From contig OZ244590.1 of the NCBI GenBank assembly GCA_965218205.1, positions 1,550,001 through 1,614,000 on the forward strand: a stretch of DNA of 64,000 nt, read 5' to 3'. The translations under genes and the position numbers were made by a program. This DNA is from CBDDCA01 sp965218205 (GTDB taxonomy: Bacteria; Spirochaetota; Spirochaetia; WTKD01; G963693115). This document shows, in pieces, positions 54,870 to 63,533 of this stretch (the first letter of the stretch is position 1; each line of letters opens with the position of its first letter). The notes beneath the pieces are model-generated. The model was not told where the DNA came from. It was given only the letters and a program-made list of their open reading frames with translations, and did not search any database.

Positions 54870-55730
54870 CTATATTCGTATACTTAACAAACGTTCAGTC
54901 GATTGGTCAGAACTTTGTATCACTTTCTGTCCTGCTTCATAGGCACGATTTACTTCTATCATTTCAACCATTTGTCGAATAGGTTCTACATTTGATGCTT
55001 CAATATATCCTTGCAAAAATGTTGGTCTATCAATCTCAGCTACCAATTCATTTGCTTCTCCACTATACTCATTTGCAGTGTAAAGGCTGTCTCCTTGTTT
55101 TTTGAGGTAGCGCTGAAATTCAAAATCTACCACTCGTATTGTATCTAATACTATTGATTGCTCCCAATCATTATCATGTGTATCTACAAAATTTTCTACT
55201 GGATCGCGCAAATCAGCGTTTACTATTACTTGTCCTGCATCATTTACCTTAAAATTATTTTGTTGTACACGGATGTATCCATTTTCACCCAACAAAGGAT
55301 AACCTTCTTTTGTCATAAGTATATTATTATTTCCTATAATAAAATTGCCATTACGCGTATATCGTTCTCCATAGGGGGTGTCTACTGCAAAAAACCCTTG
55401 TCCCGATAATGCTATATCAGCTGGATTTCCTGTCTCTTGAGGAGCCCCTTGTGTAAATACTGTGTATATTTCGTTTTGTTCCACTCCTGTACCAAGCACT
55501 CCCACCACTGGATTTTTATCTATTGAACCAACTGTGGGCAACACTCCTGTAGGAAACTTAGTACGATACGCTCCCATATTACGAATAAGTAGTTCGGGAA
55601 AACTTTTGTCTATAGACTCTTCTCTTTTATATGCAGTTGTAGTAGCATTAGCAAGGTTATTGGTAATCACATCAAGCCTTTGTTGCTGAGTGAGCATACC
55701 AGAAACAGCTGTATACATTCCTCTTACCAT
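54870..55730 (-). CDS. flgF: Flagellar proximal rod protein FlgF
   Basis: 286 residues: RGMYTAVSGMLTQQQRLDVITNNLANATTTAYKREES at the start, GQGFFAVDTPYGERYTRNGNF in the middle, and EMIEVNRAYEAGQKVIQSSDQSTERLL at the end. Slightly longer than FlgG in the central domain. It is first gene of the flgF-flgG-flgJ(N) unit; TAGGAG precedes the ATG. The upstream 55731-55915 region holds no gene and no promoter that I can assign with confidence. Confidence 0.92.
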   Translation of the reverse strand: MVRGMYTAVSGMLTQQQRLDVITNNLANATTTAYKREESIDKSFPELLIRNMGAYRTKFPTGVLPTVGSIDKNPVVGVLGTGVEQNEIYTVFTQGAPQETGNPADIALSGQGFFAVDTPYGERYTRNGNFIIGNNNILMTKEGYPLLGENGYIRVQQNNFKVNDAGQVIVNADLRDPVENFVDTHDNDWEQSIVLDTIRVVDFEFQRYLKKQGDSLYTANEYSGEANELVAEIDRPTFLQGYIEASNVEPIRQMVEMIEVNRAYEAGQKVIQSSDQSTERLLSIRI

Positions 55731-55917
55731 GTTATCTCCTACAAGTTATATTCGGTTATCTCAGAAAATAATAAAGGAAAATTGTAAAAAAAGAACATTG
55801 ACATGGTACTATTCAAAGGAAATACACATCAAAGTCCACATATGCAGTTCAATTTCATACATACGTCATAAAGGCACATGCTATGTACTGTTTATCTGTA
55901 CATAAGATAATAATACT

Positions 55918-55946
55918 AAAAAGAGAGTGCTATGCACTCTCTTTTT
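55918..55946. terminator. Terminator of the FnIII/BspA lipoprotein gene
   Basis: AAAAAGAGAGTGC and GCACTCTCTTTTT form a perfect 13-bp stem with a 3-nt loop, just past the stop at 55954. Because the stem ends in A/T runs it can act in both directions. Confidence 0.85.
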
Positions 55947-55953
55947 TTATATG

Positions 55954-58900
55954 CTAATTCCTACATTCTGGAGATCTAGAACCTTTGGGAAACTGTCCTG
56001 TTTTCTTCGCCATAGCTGAACCTTGGAAATCAAAAGCATCTACAAGTACTCCACACAGTCTCCATGATGATAAATCTTGATCAAATGAACTAGCATCATT
56101 AAACATAGTGACTATACTTGTCACACTTTTTACATTCCATTTACTTATGTTTTGATTAAAAGCACTTGCTTTCCTAAACATAACATTCATAGTAGTAACT
56201 TTACTCACATCCCAGCTTGTTATATCTTGATTAAAAGGAGTACTAAAAAACATAGCGTTCATATTAGTAACTTTACTCACATCCCAGCCTCCTATATCTT
56301 GATTAAAAGCAGTAATACTCAACATATTTTTCATAGTAGTAACTTTACTCACATCCCAACTTCCTATGTCTTGATTAAAAACAGTAGCAGACTCAAACAT
56401 AGAACTCATATCATTTACGCTACTTGTATTCCACTGTGTTATATTTCCATTAAAAGTACTATCATCCTTGAATAATTCACTCATATCAGTGATAGCACTG
56501 GTGTCTATCATGTTGAGGTTAGGGCTATTGGTGTTTTGTCTGCTTGCTCCTTTTTCTGCAGTGATAATAGCTTGCAGTGCTTTCTTTGTTGTTGGTCTGT
56601 AATAGCTCGCTACTTCACTTGGGAGTTTCACCAGCCCTGTCTCTACATTGATAGTCGCAAGTACTTTTCCTCCTGAATAGGATCCCGAAGTAATGGTACA
56701 TTCCACTACTCCATAGCTATACTCAGTGATAGCAGTATCATGTATGTTTGATTTATTTGCTGTGCCTGCTATTGTTACTGTATTGGTATTTTTTGCAAAT
56801 GTTACTGTTAAGCCTGTTTCTTGTTTGAGGGTGCTGTTATCTACTGTGCTTTCATCACAGGTAAATGATAGTCCACTGGGACTGATACTGGTGAGTACTC
56901 TCGTTGTATTTTGTGCCAGTGCTGTGCCTACTGTTGCTGAAACCTTTGTGGCATTTCCTATTACTACTGTTGGGGTGCTGGCAGATACTGCTGTTGCTTC
57001 TGCTGATACCTTTGTCTTTTTGAGGCTGTTTACTGCTACTGCGGTGATATAGTACTTTGTATTCAATCGTAGGTTGCGTATTGTATAGCTTGTTGCTCCT
57101 GTTGGTACATCGTCTTTTTCTGCTCCTACTTGTGCATTGCTTTCTGCTTGTGCTTGTGTTTTTACTGTTGCTCCATTTATGCTTGTATTTGAGGCTATAT
57201 AGTATACTTTGTAATCTATTTGATTATCTCTGAGAGTAGTCGTTCCGTCTTCTGTTGTTCCTTTCACGGTTGGGGCTGTTATGGTAAGTACTATGGTTGC
57301 TCCTTGTGCATTTGCTTGTATGGTAGGCTTTCCTGGTGCTCCATAGGCTTCTTTTGCGATAAACTCCTTGCGGACACCTGTTGATTCTTTGTTGGTATCG
57401 GTGCTGTTTACTGCTTGTACTACTATTTCGTAAGTGGTGCCTACTGTCAATCCTGTCAGAGTGCTGTTGGTTGTTCCTGCTGCTACTGTTGTGGGGCTTG
57501 AGTCTGCATTTTTTATTGCTGTTACGCTTTTTGCACTGCCACTTTTTGCTACTTTGTATACTTTGTACGATACTTGTGCTACTGCTAGGGCATCGCCTGT
57601 ATTTGCTTTGTGGCTTGCACTAAGGCTGGGGGCTGTCCACGATAGCTTTGCATTCCTTCCTTCTACTCCTTTTACTTGTATGTTGCTTACTTCTGCGGGA
57701 TCTGTCGCTTGTGATGCGGTTGTTACTGTTGCCACTGTCGATACTGCTTTTTTGCTTGGGTCTGTTTTTATGGCTACTTCTACTACAAAGTGATACTTTG
57801 TTGCTCCTTTTATTGCTACTACTGGTGCTGTGTCGCTAGACAAGCCTATACTCGCAAGGGCTGGTACTGTGTATACTCCGTTCCTTGCTGTGCCTATAGT
57901 TACTTTTCTGCCTGCTTGTACTTCTGCTACTGTTGGGGTTGTGTCTTTCTGTAAGCCATACACGGTGTATACTAGCTCATTATTGCTGGTTACTGTTGTG
58001 CCGTCTTTGTTTTTTGCTCCTGTTATTGTGCTTAATTGTGTGAGTACTAGCTTTATTGTTCCTGTGGTGTTTGTTGATTGTGATACTACTAGCGTGTTTG
58101 CTAAGGACGAGGTAGGGGCTGTTGCTTTTGATCTGGGGATGGTGCTCAGTTCTAGCTTTTGTATCAGTGCGAGGTCTTTGCTTTGTGCTTTCTTTGTGGT
58201 AAAGGGGTTCAGGCTGTTTATTGCTTCTATGCCTATGGTATATACTGCTCCTTTTGTTCCTATAAATGTTCCTCGTAAAGTGCTGTTTATTGCTATGTCT
58301 TGTGTTTGTACTCCTGTTATTGCTTTTATTTCTGCTATTGTTTTAGTACTCTGGTCTCCTGCTACTATGTATACTTTGTATTGTATCTGTGCTTGTGTGA
58401 GTTTTCTGTCATTGGGTGCTTTGTGGTTATCGGTAATTGTTCCTGCTTGAAACTCGTACTGTACGGTATCGCTTGTTGCTGTTGATTCTGCAATAAGCAG
58501 AGTGAGGCTTTCTGGTGCGGGCGGGACAGTGGATATTGCATCATATACTGCTACTTTGTCAGTGAGCGTTGTTGGGGGGCTTACTCTGTTATTTTCTACT
58601 GTAAGAAAGCTAAAGCTATATTGTTTTGCATTTGACTGTGTTGCTGATACTTCTAGCCCATCTGCTATGCCAAAGCTAATGGTAGTAGCTGGGTTTGTTA
58701 TGCTTTTTTCTGCTATCAGTGTAGTGCCATCGTACATACGCAGGGTGTAGTACTTATTTGAGCCAGTATTTGATCCAGGTGCTTGCGTAAAGGTTGCTTT
58801 TATTTGTATTGCTCCTGTTGTTGTAACGAGGGCGGGCTTGCTTTGAAAGAGTTCTGCTGAGGGTGCTGTGAGTGGGGTGGGTGTTGTTATGTCTTGTGTG

Positions 58901-60633
58901 GCTTGGCTACTTTTGTTTTCTGCATAGTCTATTGCTTGTATTGTTACTGTGTATGTTTTTCCTTGACTGAGTTCTTCGACAGAGAGCGATGTTGTGGGAT
59001 AGGGTATTTTTTTCTCGTTCAGTACTGTGGTAGTTGTGCCTTTCTCTTGTATGCTTATGCTGTATTCTTTTATGTCTTTGTTCTTGGCTTTTGTTGCATC
59101 GGGTGCTGTCCATGTTATTTGTGTTTCTACTTTTGTTGCTGATACGAAGGGATAGCTTGCCTGTATGTTTGTTACTGGATCGGGAACGGTGCTATCTGCT
59201 CCTGTATCTACTGTGGTTGTTGCTTCTGTTCCTTTGTTGCCTGCATAGTCCTGCGATTGTACTGCCACTGTGTACTCGGTGGTGGCTTTGAGGTCTGCTA
59301 TCTGTGTGTTGCGTACTGCTCTGTCTGTTATTGTTACTGTCTTTGCTGGAGTATCGCTCTCTTTTTCTGTTGCTGTTATGGTCACTCCTGCATAGTCTCG
59401 TACATTGGGGGCTTGCCAGAGTACTACTATGCTTGTTGCTCCTCCTACGGCACTTACATTGGTCGCTGGTTGTGTTGTCTTGTCCGTTGTTGCTTGTTCT
59501 TTTGATACTGCAGTGGAGTACTTTCCGTTTTGAGAGACATACACTTCTACTTTGTATGTAAGTGTGCCATAGAGTTTTGTGAGGGCTATGCCATCTTTTG
59601 CGACATACACAGTGGCGTATTCTTTGTTTTGTGCGGTTGCTCCGCTGACATTGGTTGCACTGGTATCTTTGTCTATTGTCTCCTCTGCTACTACGGTGTT
59701 TGTTGCGGTTGCTGTTACTCGTACTAAGAGGCTTTTTGCTGTACTGCCTGTTCCAAAGGCAAAGCTCCCCCACTTAATAAGCAGGCTTTCATCGGCAGGG
59801 CTATTGCTTTTATCATTTGCTGTTACTGTAAGATCTGCCTCTGGTAGTGCTGCTACTGTTTGTGAGAGTGCTGATGCTTGCACGCCTGTCAATACTGTTG
59901 TAGGACTGCTTGTGTTGTCATTTCTGTCTTTGTAGCGTATTTCTACATCATAGGATATGCCTGCAAGCGTGGAGATATTTGGAAGTATAACTTCTCCTTG
60001 CTGTAGGTTCTGTACGGTAGCTTGTGCAAGCACTGTAGCACCAGTTGTGCTTTTTACCACTATTGTTGCTTCTGCTATGTCTGTCTTGCCTACTGCTAGT
60101 CGCTCTTTGTCCCATGTTATCTTTATGCCATCCCCCGATTTTTCTACGCCTACCTGTGTCAATGTGTCTTGTGGGGTAGTAGTATCTATCAGTGTTGTCA
60201 CGGTGCGGGTTGTTTTTGGTGATACTTCTGTATCTGAGCCTGATCTTGATTTGTGTGCTTCTATCTCTACAGTGTAGTTAGTGAGGGCTTGCAAGCCTTT
60301 GAGTTGGTACGATTGTCCTTGTTGAAACAATGCACGATATTCTATTGCAGGAACACGCACTTGTATTGATTGGGCTGGTGCGGTAGAGGTAGCGTTTACG
60401 ACTACATGCGTAGCTTCGCTTGGGGCTTGCCAGCGTAAAGCAAGCGTCCCATCATTGCCTGCTGGCTGTATCTGCACATTGGACAGTGATGCAAGGGTCG
60501 GGGTTACTGGTGGTGTTACCCCTCCTCCGCCTGATGAGGAACTGCTACTGCCCTCCGAACATCCTACGAGTACGAGGGTAACTATTGCTAGCACTAATGC
60601 TATCAGCCAATATTTTTTCATTACTTTTTTCAT
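55954..60633 (-). CDS. Large surface lipoprotein with fibronectin-III repeats and BspA-type (DUF285) repeats (copy B)
   Basis: 1559 residues. Signal peptide with lipobox LVLVGC (Cys25) and a Ser/Gly linker. Then come roughly twelve fibronectin type III-like modules of ~90-110 residues to about residue 1330 (recurrent VSWTAP/ITWTAP strands and TTEYTVAVQ endings). The C-terminal part has five ~25-residue DUF285 units of the type MFESATVFNQDIGSWDVSKVTTM, and a Lys/Arg tail. DUF285/BspA repeats occur in adhesins of oral and gut bacteria. It has no transmembrane anchor other than the lipid. GGAG precedes the ATG. It is the intact paralogue of the phase-OFF gene at the left edge and the same reading direction. 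Confidence 0.88.
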   Translation of the reverse strand: MKKVMKKYWLIALVLAIVTLVLVGCSEGSSSSSSGGGGVTPPVTPTLASLSNVQIQPAGNDGTLALRWQAPSEATHVVVNATSTAPAQSIQVRVPAIEYRALFQQGQSYQLKGLQALTNYTVEIEAHKSRSGSDTEVSPKTTRTVTTLIDTTTPQDTLTQVGVEKSGDGIKITWDKERLAVGKTDIAEATIVVKSTTGATVLAQATVQNLQQGEVILPNISTLAGISYDVEIRYKDRNDNTSSPTTVLTGVQASALSQTVAALPEADLTVTANDKSNSPADESLLIKWGSFAFGTGSTAKSLLVRVTATATNTVVAEETIDKDTSATNVSGATAQNKEYATVYVAKDGIALTKLYGTLTYKVEVYVSQNGKYSTAVSKEQATTDKTTQPATNVSAVGGATSIVVLWQAPNVRDYAGVTITATEKESDTPAKTVTITDRAVRNTQIADLKATTEYTVAVQSQDYAGNKGTEATTTVDTGADSTVPDPVTNIQASYPFVSATKVETQITWTAPDATKAKNKDIKEYSISIQEKGTTTTVLNEKKIPYPTTSLSVEELSQGKTYTVTIQAIDYAENKSSQATQDITTPTPLTAPSAELFQSKPALVTTTGAIQIKATFTQAPGSNTGSNKYYTLRMYDGTTLIAEKSITNPATTISFGIADGLEVSATQSNAKQYSFSFLTVENNRVSPPTTLTDKVAVYDAISTVPPAPESLTLLIAESTATSDTVQYEFQAGTITDNHKAPNDRKLTQAQIQYKVYIVAGDQSTKTIAEIKAITGVQTQDIAINSTLRGTFIGTKGAVYTIGIEAINSLNPFTTKKAQSKDLALIQKLELSTIPRSKATAPTSSLANTLVVSQSTNTTGTIKLVLTQLSTITGAKNKDGTTVTSNNELVYTVYGLQKDTTPTVAEVQAGRKVTIGTARNGVYTVPALASIGLSSDTAPVVAIKGATKYHFVVEVAIKTDPSKKAVSTVATVTTASQATDPAEVSNIQVKGVEGRNAKLSWTAPSLSASHKANTGDALAVAQVSYKVYKVAKSGSAKSVTAIKNADSSPTTVAAGTTNSTLTGLTVGTTYEIVVQAVNSTDTNKESTGVRKEFIAKEAYGAPGKPTIQANAQGATIVLTITAPTVKGTTEDGTTTLRDNQIDYKVYYIASNTSINGATVKTQAQAESNAQVGAEKDDVPTGATSYTIRNLRLNTKYYITAVAVNSLKKTKVSAEATAVSASTPTVVIGNATKVSATVGTALAQNTTRVLTSISPSGLSFTCDESTVDNSTLKQETGLTVTFAKNTNTVTIAGTANKSNIHDTAITEYSYGVVECTITSGSYSGGKVLATINVETGLVKLPSEVASYYRPTTKKALQAIITAEKGASRQNTNSPNLNMIDTSAITDMSELFKDDSTFNGNITQWNTSSVNDMSSMFESATVFNQDIGSWDVSKVTTMKNMLSITAFNQDIGGWDVSKVTNMNAMFFSTPFNQDITSWDVSKVTTMNVMFRKASAFNQNISKWNVKSVTSIVTMFNDASSFDQDLSSWRLCGVLVDAFDFQGSAMAKKTGQFPKGSRSPECRN

Positions 60634-60660
60634 AAAAATCTCCTTATATTTTTACCTATT

Positions 60661-60688
60661 ATTGTGTGTAATTGTCATTACACACAAT
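60661..60688. promoter_or_regulatory. Perfect 12-bp inverted repeat in the 5' leader of copy B
   Basis: ATTGTGTGTAAT (60661-60672) and ATTACACACAAT (60677-60688) surround a 4-nt loop, between the putative TATAAT and the ribosome site. It could be an operator or an mRNA hairpin that limits expression. Upstream, GTGCA-TAT-TGCAC near 60725-60740 is a second small palindrome close to the probable -35 region. The remaining 60740-60870 stretch has a 15-A run (60751-60765) and no gene. Confidence 0.6.
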
Positions 60689-60876
60689 GTACAAATATCA
60701 TTATAGTATATAATACTATTTTTTGTGCATATTGCACCACTCGCAAAAAGAAAAAAAAAAAAAAATACATCAAAATTTATGTATACTATGCATGCACTAT
60801 AGTAATATGTGATAGTATGGTAGCTCTTAAACTCACATTATCTATCCAGTATTTACTTAAAATATACAGAATATGC

Positions 60877-60882
60877 TATGCT
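60877..60882 (+). promoter_or_regulatory. -10 box of tpx, leaderless type
   Basis: TATGCT, preceded by TG one base upstream (extended -10), ends 6 nt before the ATG at 60889. Confidence 0.55.
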
Positions 60883-60888
60883 ATAAAT

Positions 60889-61380
60889 ATGGCTACAATT
60901 TCACATCATGGGCAAGAAGTGCATACAGTAGGTGAACTCCCTTCTGTAGGAACAAAAGCAAAAGATTTTGCTTTATTAAATGAGCAGCTACAAACTGCTA
61001 CTTTAGAAACATTTGCTGGTAAGCGAAAAATACTTAACATTTTTCCCAGTGTTGATACCTCTACCTGTGCTAGCAGTGTAAAAACATTTGAAGTAAAAAT
61101 ACCTGACAACACAGTGGTGCTTAACATAAGTAGAGACACTCCATTTGCACAAACACGTTTCTGTCAATCAAATAGCATAGGTAAGGGCATTTCTTTAAGC
61201 GATATGTCACATACATTTGGAAACGACTATGCCCTCACTATCATTTCAGGAAAACTAAAAGACTTCTTATCACGTGCTGTTATTGTTCTTGATATTGATA
61301 ATACAGTGCTATATACCGAACAAGTAGCAGAGATTACACAAGAGCCAGAGTATGAGAAAGCAATAGAAGCTCTGAGATAA
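60889..61380 (+). CDS. tpx: Thiol peroxidase (Tpx, 2-Cys atypical peroxiredoxin)
   Basis: 163 residues from the Met of MATISHHGQEVHTVGELP; longer frames begin in AT-rich DNA with no ribosome site. Peroxidatic Cys60 in SVDTSTCASS and resolving Cys92 in AQTRFCQS fit the Tpx spacing, and the Thr two residues before Cys60 and the later Arg complete the site. It reduces peroxides using thioredoxin. Important for an anaerobe or microaerophile. The mRNA is predicted to be leaderless. Confidence 0.95.
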   Translation: MATISHHGQEVHTVGELPSVGTKAKDFALLNEQLQTATLETFAGKRKILNIFPSVDTSTCASSVKTFEVKIPDNTVVLNISRDTPFAQTRFCQSNSIGKGISLSDMSHTFGNDYALTIISGKLKDFLSRAVIVLDIDNTVLYTEQVAEITQEPEYEKAIEALR

Positions 61381-61400
61381 TTACATTGTATATGTATATA

Positions 61401-62429
61401 CTATAATAAATCTATAACATTACTTATTGCTTTCTGATAACTTTCTAAAGGAGCTCTTTGTATTTGGGTTTTCCCATGTTGTAATATATACAAACTGTTT
61501 TTTAAATCTGATATAGGAGTTGCTAATTCCGATGCTGTTATTGCTACTGCATGTGCATCAGGTACTTCTAGACTGACAATGTCTGCTTGTAATTTCATCT
61601 TATCTTTTAATGTATTTATCCTAATTCTTATTTCTTCATACATAGCCTCAAATGCTTTACTTGGTGCATTACTGCTTGTTGTATATCTATTTAATAAGAC
61701 TAAATGTATTGTTGGTACTTCTAAACCACTTGCTTTAGCTTTCACAGAAAAATTAGTTTTTGAGTAAAGTTGCGATACATCAACTCCAAATAATAATTTT
61801 CCTATAGTATCTATTGCTCTAGCAGAAGCCCCATCTGCAGTACAAGGAACAATTAATCTTTTAGATGCAATCACTGCTTGGGCTGTATATGTAGCAAAAC
61901 TTGGATTACAATCTATAAAGTAGGTTACATTATTAGTATATTTACTAGAAATACCTTCTTGTAAATCTATGATCCACTTATGGACATTAGCCCACCTATC
62001 TTCTGGTAAGTCTACTGATGCTATTTGATTAATAGACTGAACTTGTAATTCTAAGGATGGATCCCCACTCACCAGTAAAAGATTATCTGGCAGTTCTGTT
62101 ACCCCTAAATCTTTCCTAACTTCAATTACATATTCAGACTCCGAACCTGTGTTTTTATCTGGGTTTGACAGCCTCTTATCAAAGTACCCCCCTATAGTTT
62201 TTCTGTTTTTGTTTTTATTCTCATCATGTTCATTTGCTAATAACTTAGATAGATTTTCATACCCTCTCCCATTTCCTCCTAATACAATTTCACTAACATT
62301 TGCTTGTGGACACATATCAATTATACAAACTTGTTTATTGGGATTTTTCTTTGCATATTCGGTAGCAAGTACAAACGTTAGAAACGATTTACCAACACCA
62401 CCCTTATTATTCCAAATTGCATACTTCAT
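61401..62429 (-). CDS. ParA/MinD-type ATPase, orphan
   Basis: 342 residues. Deviant Walker A KGGVGKSFLTF at residues 8-18 with the signature Lys, then CIIDMCPQANVSEIVLGG (switch I), VTYFIDCNPSFATYTAQ (Walker B) and LVLLNRYTT near the base-binding loop. This fold moves plasmids, chromosomes or membrane cargos. No parB-like gene or parS-like array follows; the gene stands alone between tpx and dapA. AGGAGGA precedes the ATG. It may be a plasmid-derived or mobile-element segregation ATPase. Confidence 0.85.
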   Translation of the reverse strand: MKYAIWNNKGGVGKSFLTFVLATEYAKKNPNKQVCIIDMCPQANVSEIVLGGNGRGYENLSKLLANEHDENKNKNRKTIGGYFDKRLSNPDKNTGSESEYVIEVRKDLGVTELPDNLLLVSGDPSLELQVQSINQIASVDLPEDRWANVHKWIIDLQEGISSKYTNNVTYFIDCNPSFATYTAQAVIASKRLIVPCTADGASARAIDTIGKLLFGVDVSQLYSKTNFSVKAKASGLEVPTIHLVLLNRYTTSSNAPSKAFEAMYEEIRIRINTLKDKMKLQADIVSLEVPDAHAVAITASELATPISDLKNSLYILQHGKTQIQRAPLESYQKAISNVIDLL

Positions 62430-62446
62430 ACATATTCCTCCTAAGC

Positions 62447-62462
62447 TATAATATATATTATA
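62447..62462. promoter_or_regulatory. 16-bp palindrome upstream of parA-like gene
   Basis: TATAATATATATTATA is a perfect palindrome overlapping the probable -10 region, 18 nt before the ATG. It might be an autoregulatory operator, but AT-rich palindromes are common, so low weight. Confidence 0.35.
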
Positions 62463-62612
62463 TCACATATAATATAATTTGTTATACAATCACATTATTT
62501 TCGATTTGTTATAATTTCACAATAATGTATGTAGCACAGCAAAACATATAAGCCCACATAATTATCACAAGCATTTCCACGCATATATATTCTCCCATCC
62601 CGTAGTATATGC

Positions 62613-62618
62613 TATACT
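62613..62618 (+). promoter_or_regulatory. -10 box of dapA, leaderless type
   Basis: TGC-TATACT (extended -10) ends 6 nt before the ATG at 62625. Confidence 0.55.
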
Positions 62619-62624
62619 ATACAT

Positions 62625-63515
62625 ATGAATACACTACAAGGTACCTTTACAGCACTCATTACTCCGTTTCATGAAGACGGTTCTTTAGATGAAGTTGCTT
62701 TACGAAATTTAGTAGATCAACAAATAGAAAATGGTATAACAGGACTCGTTCCTGTAGGCACTACAGGAGAAAGCCCTACCCTTAGTCATCAAGAACACAG
62801 CAAAGTTATTCGTATAGTAGTAGAACAAACAAATAAACGTGTTCCTGTTATTGCAGGCACTGGTTCTAATAGTACCCAAGAAGCAATAGAGCTTACACTT
62901 GCAGCAAAAGAACTTGGAGCAGATGCATCATTACAAGTAGCTCCCTATTACAACAAACCATCACAAGAAGGATGTATACAACACTTCACTGCCATAGCTG
63001 ATCAAGCACAGCTCCCTCTTATTCTCTATAATATCCCTGGACGCACAGGCAAAAATATAGAAATAGACACTATTGTACATCTCTCTGAGCATCCTATGGT
63101 TGTAGGAGTAAAAGAAGCCACAGGAAATATAACACAAGCAGTAGATATAATGAAAAAGGTAACAAAACAAAATTTCAGTGTACTCAGCGGAGACGATGCT
63201 CTTACATTAGGTATGATGGTACATGGCGGACATGGGCTTATATCAGTAACAAGCAATGTATTGCCTCAACACATGGCATCACTTACAGCTCTCTCCCTTG
63301 CAGGAGATTTTGTATCAGCTCGAAAATTATTTTTTACGCTACTCCCGTTTTTTCATGCAACCTTTATTGACACTAATCCTATCCCTATAAAATATGCCGC
63401 CTCTGTTTTAGGAATATGTAAAGAAACATATCGTCTTCCCTTATGTCCACTCTCTCATGCCCATAAGCAAGCAGTAAAAGACAGCTTACAACAAGTACAA
63501 GCTGCCTTATCGTAA
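62625..63515 (+). CDS. dapA: 4-hydroxy-tetrahydrodipicolinate synthase
   Basis: 296 residues. Barrel motifs GTFTALITPFHEDGSLD, VPVGTTGESPTLSHQEH (Thr-Thr pair), YYNKPSQEG, LYNIPGRTG (catalytic Tyr) and GVKEATGNI (Schiff-base Lys163). It condenses pyruvate with aspartate semialdehyde on the way to diaminopimelate and lysine. In spirochaetes with ornithine-type peptidoglycan the product may serve lysine only. Confidence 0.95.
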   Translation: MNTLQGTFTALITPFHEDGSLDEVALRNLVDQQIENGITGLVPVGTTGESPTLSHQEHSKVIRIVVEQTNKRVPVIAGTGSNSTQEAIELTLAAKELGADASLQVAPYYNKPSQEGCIQHFTAIADQAQLPLILYNIPGRTGKNIEIDTIVHLSEHPMVVGVKEATGNITQAVDIMKKVTKQNFSVLSGDDALTLGMMVHGGHGLISVTSNVLPQHMASLTALSLAGDFVSARKLFFTLLPFFHATFIDTNPIPIKYAASVLGICKETYRLPLCPLSHAHKQAVKDSLQQVQAALS

Positions 63516-63533
63516 TACATACAAGCAGTACCA

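Noticed and set aside
59192..59773. 193-codon minus-strand frame rich in Arg, Asn and Ser
   Set aside because: It is out of frame within the 1559-residue lipoprotein gene, whose frame is confirmed by its FnIII repeats.
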